The position numbers and the translations under genes are program-made. 11,954 nt of DNA from JAXHTH01 sp034211115 (GTDB taxonomy: Bacteria > Planctomycetota > Phycisphaerae > Phycisphaerales > SM1A02), in contig JAXHTH010000271.1 in NCBI GenBank assembly GCA_034211115.1, forward strand, positions 1-11,954, written 5' to 3'. This document shows positions 7,407 to 11,954 of this stretch, in pieces (within the stretch, counting starts at the first letter, position 1; every line of letters starts with the position of its first letter). The notes beneath the pieces were generated by a model. The model was not told where the DNA came from, searched no databases, and saw only the letters and a list, made by a program, of their open reading frames with translations.

Positions 7407-7442
7407 GGAAGATCCACTCTCAGGATCAGGGCGAAGGTGAGG

Positions 7443-7448
7443 AGTATA
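7443..7448 (-). promoter_or_regulatory. Candidate -10 box (TATACT) for oppD-bcp
   Basis: TATACT on the minus strand ends 36 nt before the oppD ATG, predicting a leader of about 29 nt. No convincing -35 is seen. It would let oppD-bcp be transcribed separately from oppC. Confidence 0.45.
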
Positions 7449-7455
7449 CCGGCAG

Positions 7456-7493
7456 CGCAGCGAGCCGCCGCGTCCTCGCGAGCGGGTCGCGCC
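7456..7493 (+). repeat. TCCT-loop hairpin repeat, copy 1
   Basis: It begins CGCAGCGAGCC, identical over 11 bases to copy 2 at 8370-8380. It then has a short stem CGCG-TCCT-CGCG (7469-7480) and GAGCGGG as in copy 2. It lies between the oppD and YjdF gene promoters. It is the most diverged copy, with a shortened stem. Confidence 0.55.
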
Positions 7494-7516
7494 ACACCGT
7501 CATGTGCTCTTCTCGC

Positions 7517-7530
7517 GCGGCGACAGCCGC
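7517..7530. other. Small perfect hairpin in the oppD-YjdF gap
   Basis: GCGGC-GACA-GCCGC forms a 5-bp stem with a 4-nt loop. It sits between the divergent promoters, about 55 bp before the -35 of the YjdF gene. No function can be assigned. Confidence 0.3.
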
Positions 7531-7585
7531 CTGATGATCGAAGGCGACCCGCGGCCGGGCCCGGCGATTGGGTGGGAGCGCTCGC

Positions 7586-7621
7586 TTGACGGATCGCTTT
7601 GATTAGTTTATACTAGCTAAC
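7586..7621 (+). promoter_or_regulatory. Near-consensus sigma-70-type promoter with leaderless start, overlapping an 18-bp palindrome
   Basis: TTGACG (7586-7591), a 17-bp spacer and TATACT (7609-7614) form the best promoter in the window. Only 7 nt (7615-7621) separate the -10 from the ATG, so the mRNA should start at or next to the A of ATG. The AT-rich segment 7603-7620 is an imperfect palindrome (TTAG at one end, CTAA at the other) spanning the -10 hexamer, placed as a repressor site would be. It only loosely resembles DtxR-family boxes and no regulator is identified. Confidence 0.7.
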
Positions 7622-8365
7622 ATGCAGGAGCCGATCGCCGGTCACCGCCGGCCCAAGCCCCGGCCATCACCAACCCTCCCCCGCCTCGCCGGCCGGGGCC
7701 GCGTCATCCCCCCGGCCCGGCGGGTCCTGACCGACGTCCCCTACCGCCTCTGGCTGCTGGCGATCCTCCTTCTCCTCCTGCCGCTCAGTTGCCTGGGCGC
7801 GGCGTCCGCGACCCAGGTCTTCCTCCAGCACACGCCGACCGTCATCCTGCTGGGCGTGCTGATCGTCACCGGCCTCCGCCGGCCGCTGGACAACGCCTCC
7901 TACACGCTGCTGTTCATCTACCTGCTCCTCCACTTCGTCGGCGCGCACTACCTTTACAGTCGCGTGCCGTACGATGCCTGGTCCCAGTCGCTGCTTGGGG
8001 TGCGGATCTCCGACGCCTTCGGCTGGGAGCGCAACCACTATGATCGGCTCGTCCACTTCTGCTTCGGGTTGTTGCTGCTCCATCCCCTGCGGGTGGGGAC
8101 GGAGCGGGTGATGAAGGTCCGCGGCGGGTGGTCGTACTTCATCGCCGTGCTTCTCATCATCTCGCTCAGCGCCGTCTACGAGCACCTGGAGTGGCTCGTG
8201 TCGATCGTGTTCGCGCCGGAGACGGCCGACAGCTACAACGGCCAGCAGGGCGACATGTGGGATGCGCAGAAGGACTCGGCCCTCGCCATGCTCGGCGCGA
8301 TCATCGCCGCGAGTATCGAGACGCTCATTATCAGGCGCCGCGCGGATCAGCAGCCGCGGCAGTAG
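7622..8365 (+). CDS. YjdF/DUF2238-family integral membrane protein
   Basis: This is a 247-residue polytopic membrane protein of unknown biochemical function. Hydrophobic segments lie at about 41-62, 70-84, 93-112, 142-157, 171-188 and 219-237. The family is recognised by ERNHYDRLVHFCFGLLL (136-152), AVYEHLEW (184-191) and GQQGDMWDAQKDSALAMLGA (207-226). The clustered His, Asp, Glu and Gln residues near membrane boundaries could bind a metal, but this is speculation. The first 40 or so residues are a Pro/Arg-rich cytoplasmic leader not typical of the family; the only good start codon is the ATG at 7622, which the leaderless promoter supports. The gene runs opposite to oppC and oppD and separates them, with repeats on both flanks. 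It should not be confused with the Bacillus YjdF protein controlled by the yjdF riboswitch, which is unrelated. Confidence 0.82.
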   Translation: MQEPIAGHRRPKPRPSPTLPRLAGRGRVIPPARRVLTDVPYRLWLLAILLLLLPLSCLGAASATQVFLQHTPTVILLGVLIVTGLRRPLDNASYTLLFIYLLLHFVGAHYLYSRVPYDAWSQSLLGVRISDAFGWERNHYDRLVHFCFGLLLLHPLRVGTERVMKVRGGWSYFIAVLLIISLSAVYEHLEWLVSIVFAPETADSYNGQQGDMWDAQKDSALAMLGAIIAASIETLIIRRRADQQPRQ

Positions 8366-8369
8366 GACT

Positions 8370-8409
8370 CGCAGCGAGCCCGCTCGTCCTCGAGCGGGGC
8401 GACCTTCGA
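8370..8409 (+). repeat. TCCT-loop hairpin repeat, copy 2; possible terminator of the YjdF gene
   Basis: A perfect 8-bp stem CCCGCTCG-TCCT-CGAGCGGG spans 8379-8398, thirteen bases after the YjdF stop codon. The upstream CGCAGCGAGCC is shared with copy 1. The downstream GCGACCTTCGA is shared in outline with copy 3. The position suits a transcription terminator, but no U-run follows, so Rho-independent termination is uncertain. Confidence 0.65.
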
Positions 8410-8471
8410 ACATCACGCGCTTCGTTGGCGCAAATCGAAACCGCGTGCAGCGCGCGACGAGCGCCCGTTCT

Positions 8472-8508
8472 CGTCGAGGGACGCCCGGGCCGAGGACGGC
8501 CGGGCTCA
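8472..8508 (-). repeat. TCCT-loop hairpin repeat, copy 3, inverted
   Basis: On the minus strand this reads GAGCCCGGCCG-TCCT-CGG and continues into GGGCGTCCCTCGA, matching copy 2 in loop, flanks and fold while the stem sequence differs. The stem spans 8483-8505 with one bulge. With copy 2 it makes an inverted pair about 100 bp across, like the paired arrangement of bacterial REP/BIME elements. It also lies about 130 nt past the oppC stop on oppC's strand. Confidence 0.6.
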
Positions 8509-8510
8509 CT

Positions 8511-8552
8511 CATCACTTATCACTCATCACTCATCGCTCATTGCTCATTGCC
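8511..8552. repeat. Heptamer tandem repeat, six units of CATCACT type
   Basis: Consecutive 7-bp units read CATCACT, TATCACT, CATCACT, CATCGCT, CATTGCT and CATTGCC. The drift is gradual along the array, as expected of slippage followed by point mutation. A partial unit (GCTCACT) precedes it. The sequence is strikingly AT-rich against its surroundings. Confidence 0.85.
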
Positions 8553-8591
8553 GCACGGCCTCCCGGTCCGCACAGCGGACCCTGCGGTGTC

Positions 8592-8623
8592 CCTTGATGC
8601 CTTGATCCCATGATCCGATGATG
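8592..8623. repeat. Octamer tandem repeat, four units
   Basis: Four 8-bp units read CCTTGATG, CCTTGATC, CCATGATC and CGATGATG, all with a TGAT core. The array ends 11 bp before the oppC stop codon. It is a second, distinct short tandem array in the same gap. Confidence 0.7.
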
Positions 8624-8634
8624 CCTTTCCCGCT

Positions 8635-9681
8635 TCACGCCCGGGCCGGGCGGCGCTTGGGGTCGAACGCTTCGCGCAGCGCTTCGCCCACGAAGTTCAG
8701 GGCCAGCAGGGCGAGGGCGATGAACAGGCAGGGCCAGAAGAGAAGCCACCACCGGCTGCGGACGATGTTCAGCTCGTTGAGGCCGGCCGCGGCGAGGTTG
8801 CCCCAACTCGGCAGCGGCTCCTTCACGCCGATGCCCAGAAAGCTCAGAAACGATTCGGAGAGGATCGCCGCGGGCACGGTGAGCGTGGCGTAGACGATGA
8901 TCGGCCCCAGCAGGTTCGGGAGCAGGTGGACGAAGAACTGCCGCTTCAGCGGCACGCCCGTGGCGCGGCAGGCCTCGATGAACGGCTGTTGTTTCAGGCT
9001 CAGCACCTGGCCGCGGATGACGCGGGCCATCGTCAGCCACGTCACGCTGCCGATGGCGATGAGGAGGGTGAGGACGTTGATGACCTGGCGCGCGGCGGGT
9101 GCGAGATCGACGCCGGCCCGCGCGACGAGGCCGTCGACGGCGACGGCGAGCAGGACCACGAGCAGGACGTTGGGCAGGCCGTAGAAGATGTCCACCAGCC
9201 GCATGAGGCCGGCGTCGATGCGCCCGCCCATGTACCCGGAGACGGTGCCGTAGGTGGTGCCGATGAAGACGGCGACGAGGGCGGCGGTGAGGCCGATGCC
9301 GAGGCTGATCCCCCCGCCCGCGAGGCAGCGGACGAACAGGTCGCGCCCCAGCCGATCGGTGCCGAAGAGGTGATGGGGCGCGCGCCCGGTCGCCTCTGCC
9401 GCGGCGTCGAGCCGCGCGCGTTCATCGGGGGCGTGATGCGCCCAGAACGGGGGAAGGAGGGCCTGGTCGAGGTTCGTCGCCTCGAAGCGTCGCGGCAGCG
9501 CGCGGGCCGGCTCGTCGCTCTCGGGCAACGCGCCGGCGGGCACCGGCGCGAGGGTGTACGGCAGCGTCGCGAGGCAGGTGAGAAACATCACGCCGACCAC
9601 GATCGCACCCACCCAGCCGGTGATGCGGGCGGAGCGGGCGCCGGGCAGCTTCCGGGTGACGGGCGCTGTGGCCTGGGGCAT
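8635..9681 (-). CDS. oppC: Oligopeptide/dipeptide ABC transporter permease, OppC/DppC family
   Basis: This is a 348-residue inner-membrane permease of the peptide/nickel importer family. An N-terminal cytoplasmic segment leads to TM1 (about 22-40), then an unusually long loop (41-103) rich in Pro, Ala and charged residues. The family motif HLFGTDRLGRDLFVRCLAGG (104-123) follows, then four or five further membrane segments to 331. The EAA-type loop EACRATGVPLKRQFFVHLLPN (236-256), which contacts the ATPase, and SFLSFLGIGVKEPLPSWGN (277-295) are well conserved. OppC normally pairs with OppB, which is absent here; the oppD-like ATPase is on the same strand but lies beyond the YjdF gene. The start MPQATAP is supported by a TACGAT box 9 nt upstream, predicting a leaderless mRNA. 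Transported substrate cannot be told from the permease. Confidence 0.93.
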   Translation of the reverse strand: MPQATAPVTRKLPGARSARITGWVGAIVVGVMFLTCLATLPYTLAPVPAGALPESDEPARALPRRFEATNLDQALLPPFWAHHAPDERARLDAAAEATGRAPHHLFGTDRLGRDLFVRCLAGGGISLGIGLTAALVAVFIGTTYGTVSGYMGGRIDAGLMRLVDIFYGLPNVLLVVLLAVAVDGLVARAGVDLAPAARQVINVLTLLIAIGSVTWLTMARVIRGQVLSLKQQPFIEACRATGVPLKRQFFVHLLPNLLGPIIVYATLTVPAAILSESFLSFLGIGVKEPLPSWGNLAAAGLNELNIVRSRWWLLFWPCLFIALALLALNFVGEALREAFDPKRRPARA

Positions 9682-9690
9682 CGTCAGCGC

Positions 9691-9696
9691 ATCGTA
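9691..9696 (-). promoter_or_regulatory. Candidate -10 box (TACGAT) of oppC, leaderless geometry
   Basis: TACGAT on the minus strand is followed by 9 nt and then the oppC ATG. It lies in the 45-nt gap after the exported-protein gene, so oppC may have its own promoter rather than depend on the sigma-factor cluster. No -35 consensus is seen. Confidence 0.45.
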
Positions 9697-9726
9697 CCGC
9701 GCGCCGGGACGGGCATCGGCGGGCGA

Positions 9727-10530
9727 TCAGCGCGGGGGCGGCTCGCCGCCGCCGGCGGGGCGGTCACGCTCGTCCACGCTCGGGTCGGACAGCAGTTGCT
9801 GCATGCGAAGCTCGACGGCCCGATCGAAGTTCTCCGGCTCGCGCTGGCGGGCCAGCTCGTGCTCCAGCCTCTCGACGAGTTCCTGGAGGCGGCAGAGATA
9901 GTCCTCGCGGTTCTTGATGGCGAAGCCCAGTTGGAGGATGACCTGGCCGCGGAGCTGCTTTTCGAGGATCTTCGCATCGGCGAGGCGTCCCTCGCGACGG
10001 GCGGTGCGGGTCTCGCGCGCGAGGCGGACGACCTCGGCATCGACGTTGAGCTCGAGCTTCTTCAGGTCATAGAGGGCCGGATCGCGCTCGCGGAGTTCGG
10101 CGAGGGCGATGAGACGCCGGCTGTGGCGCAACCGCCGCTCGAACTGGCCGGGATCCTCCTTGCGCATGCGGCGCAGCTCCGCGGCAAGCTGCAGATCGAG
10201 ATCCCGGGCGACGGCGAGGCAGGCGTCGATCAGTTCCGGGGTCAGTTGCGGAGGCGTCTTCCGCGCGAAGCGAGGCGCATCGGCCCGACGCGACCACGGC
10301 TCGGGCTGCACGTCGAGCACATCGGGGTCCCGGCGATCGGTCCACCGCTCGCGCCGCGGCTGCGCACGATCTTCCTCCGCCCGATCCGGCGCGGGGGCGG
10401 CGGTGGTCGAAGCGGTCGAAGGCGAAGAGGCGATCGGCGAATCCGGGTCGCCCGGCGGAGGGCCGACCAGCGCCGCCACCGCCAGGGCCAGCGCCACGCA
10501 GATCATCGAGACGTCGGAGAGGCGTTTCAT
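9727..10530 (-). CDS. Exported helical protein of a sigma-factor cluster, possible periplasmic sensor
   Basis: I do not recognise a named family with certainty. The 267-residue product starts MKRLSDVSMICVALALAVAALVG, a signal peptide or signal anchor. A Pro/Ala/Ser/Asp-rich disordered region follows (24-95). Residues 96-245 are strongly helical and charged, with segments such as LAAELRRMRKEDPGQFERRLR, LAELRERDPALYDLKKLE and YLCRLQELVERLEHELARQ. This recalls all-helical periplasmic proteins of the CpxP/ZraP/CnrX type, though no LTxxQ motif or metal-ligand cluster is evident. A GGAG about 9 nt before the ATG is the clearest Shine-Dalgarno site in the window. It is third in a minus-strand cluster, 37 nt after the probable anti-sigma gene, so a role in sensing or in modulating the anti-sigma factor is a reasonable inference. 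Confidence 0.6.
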   Translation of the reverse strand: MKRLSDVSMICVALALAVAALVGPPPGDPDSPIASSPSTASTTAAPAPDRAEEDRAQPRRERWTDRRDPDVLDVQPEPWSRRADAPRFARKTPPQLTPELIDACLAVARDLDLQLAAELRRMRKEDPGQFERRLRHSRRLIALAELRERDPALYDLKKLELNVDAEVVRLARETRTARREGRLADAKILEKQLRGQVILQLGFAIKNREDYLCRLQELVERLEHELARQREPENFDRAVELRMQQLLSDPSVDERDRPAGGGEPPPR

Positions 10531-10567
10531 CGCAACGGCTCCGATTCGCGCCCGGCGCGAACGTCGG

Positions 10568-11173
10568 TTACAGATCCAGCTCGGGGAAGAGGCCGTCCAG
10601 CTCGCCGGTCAAGTCGGCCTCGGTGGCGAGGGCGGCCGTCTCCAGCAGATACTCCACCTCGCGATCCACATCCGCCACCTGCCAGTCGATGTCGAAGGCC
10701 AGCGCTTCGTCGAGACTCGACGGCGTCGGCGTCGCATCGGCGTGCGAACCGGACAGGTACAGGGCGGCAATGACGAAGGCCAGGCCGAGCGAGGCGGCCA
10801 GGGCCAGCCCGCCGCGCCACTGCGGACGGGCCGAGGCTGCAAACAGCCGGCGGGCGCGCAACGGCTGGGGCGCCGACTCGCGCCCCGGCCCCGGCCGGCG
10901 CGCGGGCAGGTCGCCCACGCTGGCCCGGAAGACGCGTCGGGTCAGACCCGCCGGGGCCTCGGCTCGGCTCGCATGCCGGCCCAGCAGCTCGTCAATGGCG
11001 CGCAGCTCCGGCTCGAAGCCTCCCGGCAGCGGCTCGGGGTGCCGCGGCGCGGGGCCGGGCCCGGCGAGCGGGGCGGAATCGAAGTTCGGAGATTGATCGG
11101 GTCGCAGCTTCATGGCGGATGATCCCTGCTCAGACAAACGCCTCACCCGGCCCTTGATTGCCTTCATCGACAT
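10568..11173 (-). CDS. Single-pass membrane protein, probable anti-sigma factor
   Basis: The 201-residue product has a cytoplasmic N-terminal part, one membrane segment (about 121-142: LALAASLGLAFVIAALYL) and an acidic extracytoplasmic tail of about 58 residues. This topology (N-in, one TM) and the position 17 nt after an ECF sigma gene are typical of anti-sigma factors. Residues 54-90 (PELRAIDELLGRHASRAEAPAGLTRRVFRA) resemble the sigma-binding helices seen in some planctomycete membrane anti-sigma proteins, but there is no zinc-binding HxxxCxxC motif. The start is uncertain: ATG at 11171-11173 is closest to the sigma stop and favours coupling, while ATG at 11111-11113 would give 181 residues. 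Neither has a good Shine-Dalgarno site. Assignment rests on topology and context, not on a recognised domain. Confidence 0.6.
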   Translation of the reverse strand: MSMKAIKGRVRRLSEQGSSAMKLRPDQSPNFDSAPLAGPGPAPRHPEPLPGGFEPELRAIDELLGRHASRAEAPAGLTRRVFRASVGDLPARRPGPGRESAPQPLRARRLFAASARPQWRGGLALAASLGLAFVIAALYLSGSHADATPTPSSLDEALAFDIDWQVADVDREVEYLLETAALATEADLTGELDGLFPELDL

Positions 11174-11190
11174 GTTGCCGGCCGGCGATT

Positions 11191-11763
11191 TCAGCCTTCA
11201 TCGCTCTCACCTCCCATCAGGTCCCTGAGCTTGCGGAGCGCCCGGTGCTGGCGGGCCAGGACGGTGCCCAGCGGCTGCTCGAGCAGGTCCGCGATCTGCC
11301 GGAAGCTCAGCCCCGCGAAATGTCGGAGGTGGATGATGCGCTGGTCGGCCTCCGATAACTGCCCCAGGGACCGGCGCAGGGCCTGCATCTCCGACGGATC
11401 CGACGAGGGCGGCGCGTCGGCGCGCGTGGCCGACCCGGCCAGCCCCTTGAGGGTTTCTTCCTCCATCGGCATGGCCTGGCGGCGCCGGCGGCGCATCTCA
11501 TCGCGCAGCCGGTTCATCGCGATGCGGAACAGCCAGGCCTCGAATCGGCCCAGCTCGGTGTAACCGCCGATCTTGGAGACGATGGTGCAGAAGGTGGACT
11601 GGGTGATCTCCTCGGCGAGGTCGGCATCGCCGCACTGGGCGCGGATGAGGCCGAACACGCGCCGGCTGTAGGCCTCGACGATCACGGACCACGCGTCTTC
11701 ATCGCCCTCCGCGGCCCGGCGGAGCGTTGTCTGGAGCGTCCCCTTGTCCGGCGTCTGTGCCAT
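11191..11763 (-). CDS. ECF-family RNA polymerase sigma factor
   Basis: This 190-residue sigma-70-family protein has only regions 2 and 4. Region 2 includes WSVIVEAYSRRVFGLIRAQ (25-43), DLAEEITQSTFCTIVSKI (48-65) and the -10-melting segment FEAWLFRIAMNRLRDEMRRRRR (74-95). A variable linker (96-125) follows. Region 4 (127-183) contains LSEADQRIIHLRHFAGLSFRQIADLLEQPLGTVLARQHRALRKLRDLM, a helix-turn-helix for -35 recognition. The start is set at the ATG 11761-11763; an in-frame TTG at 11796 is possible but less likely. A TACACT box 46 nt upstream may be the promoter. Downstream, 17 nt away, is a single-pass membrane protein, the usual place for the cognate anti-sigma factor. The ECF group and target genes cannot be read from this window. 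Confidence 0.93.
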   Translation of the reverse strand: MAQTPDKGTLQTTLRRAAEGDEDAWSVIVEAYSRRVFGLIRAQCGDADLAEEITQSTFCTIVSKIGGYTELGRFEAWLFRIAMNRLRDEMRRRRRQAMPMEEETLKGLAGSATRADAPPSSDPSEMQALRRSLGQLSEADQRIIHLRHFAGLSFRQIADLLEQPLGTVLARQHRALRKLRDLMGGESDEG

Positions 11764-11809
11764 CAGCCAATCGCCCTCAAGCCTCCTCCCGCTCAACGAC
11801 GGAACCGGC

Positions 11810-11815
11810 AGTGTA
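11810..11815 (-). promoter_or_regulatory. Candidate -10 box (TACACT) of the ECF sigma gene
   Basis: TACACT on the minus strand lies 46 nt before the sigma-factor ATG, predicting a leader of about 39 nt that includes GGAGGAGG and GAGGG. No TTGACA-type -35 is seen, so an alternative sigma factor, possibly the product itself, cannot be excluded. Confidence 0.4.
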
Positions 11816-11895
11816 GTGCGAGGGGCGCTGCATCGTCAGCCGGGCGGGTAGGGGCGGGCCGCAATGGGCCGGCGACGCGGAGGCGCGGGCGGCCG

Positions 11896-11901
11896 TACAA
11901 T
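11896..11901 (+). promoter_or_regulatory. Candidate -10 box (TACAAT), leaderless geometry
   Basis: TACAAT on the plus strand ends 9 nt before the ATG at 11911 and is the only AT-rich spot in its surroundings. It predicts transcription starting at or just before the start codon. Confidence 0.45.
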
Positions 11902-11910
11902 CGCCGCCCG

Positions 11911-11954
11911 ATGCTTTCCGACGCGCTTCGCACCATCGACGGTCTTCCGCCCGC
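11911..11954 (+). CDS. 5' end of an unidentified gene, cut by the window edge
   Basis: An ATG at 11911 opens a frame of 14 codons (MLSDALRTIDGLPP) that runs off the right end. The upstream TACAAT box at leaderless spacing is the main support. The fragment is too short to assign a family. It is divergent from the ECF sigma gene, with a 147-nt gap between the two start codons. Confidence 0.5.
   Translation, partial: MLSDALRTIDGLPP

Larger units (their letters stand above)
8366..8634. other. Gene-free intergenic region made largely of repeats
   Basis: This 269-bp gap lies between the convergent stops of the YjdF and oppC genes. It holds, in order, TCCT-loop hairpin copy 2, a stem GACGAG/CTCGTC (8456-8475), inverted hairpin copy 3, six heptamer repeats and four octamer repeats. 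I see no convincing coding region here. Confidence 0.7.

Noticed and set aside
7449..7621. yjdF riboswitch upstream of the YjdF gene
   Set aside because: The promoter leaves no 5' leader to hold a riboswitch, and the riboswitch belongs to an unrelated Bacillus YjdF.
8370..8508. tRNA or tRNA-like fold
   Set aside because: The hairpins do not form a cloverleaf and no T-loop or CCA end is present.
8331..8613. Short open frames on both strands in the repeat-rich gap
   Set aside because: They are built from hairpins and tandem repeats, change frame across repeat units and have no conserved motif.
8511..8623. Possible CRISPR array
   Set aside because: Units are 7 or 8 bp and contiguous with no spacers, and no cas gene is nearby.
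8926..10773. 615-codon plus-strand open frame opposite oppC and the exported protein
   Set aside because: It runs across two real minus-strand genes, has low-complexity Arg/Ala/Gly/Asp composition and no recognisable domain.
11764..11796. TTG start giving an 11-residue longer sigma factor
   Set aside because: The ATG at 11761-11763 is a better start codon and agrees with the usual N-terminus of ECF sigma factors.

Overview
This is a GC-rich (about 68-70%), gene-dense bacterial stretch with short intergenic gaps. Three things suggest a planctomycete, most likely of the Phycisphaerae: the LolC-like permease with a large extracytoplasmic domain, the oligopeptide permease with a long loop after its first membrane segment, and the mostly leaderless or Shine-Dalgarno-poor starts. 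This lineage is inferred from general character, not from a marker gene.

Left part (1-4530). A 5'-truncated plus-strand gene encodes a protein that looks like a zinc peptidase but has lost half of its HExxH motif. It converges on a minus-strand set, nnrE -> lolC-type permease -> lolD-type ATPase. The permease and ATPase genes overlap by 8 bp and form one lipoprotein-export ABC transporter. NnrE is a metabolite-repair enzyme. The convergent junction (888-990) is a large inverted repeat built from heptamer-like units, and its right arm encodes the last nine residues of the ATPase.

Middle (4531-8634). A plus-strand membrane-anchored family 2 glycosyltransferase converges on a minus-strand pair, oppD-like ATPase -> bcp (peroxiredoxin Q), joined by a TGATG stop/start. 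A plus-strand gene for a YjdF/DUF2238 membrane protein lies between oppD and its usual partner oppC. It has a near-consensus promoter only 7 bp from its ATG, and its flanks carry three copies of a hairpin element with a TCCT loop, plus heptamer and octamer tandem repeats.

Right part (8635-11954). Minus-strand oppC has its own -10-like box right at the start codon. Upstream of it is a tight minus-strand cluster: ECF sigma factor -> single-pass membrane protein (probable anti-sigma factor) -> exported helical protein. This looks like a signal-transduction module. A plus-strand gene starts at 11911 and runs off the window.

Across the window, TAnnnT -10-like boxes sit upstream of eight genes. 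In four cases the box is 7-9 bp from the chosen ATG, which predicts leaderless mRNAs. The most interesting non-coding signals are the TCCT-loop hairpin family around the YjdF gene and the heptamer-type repeats. I found no CRISPR array, rRNA, tRNA, prophage or transposase.
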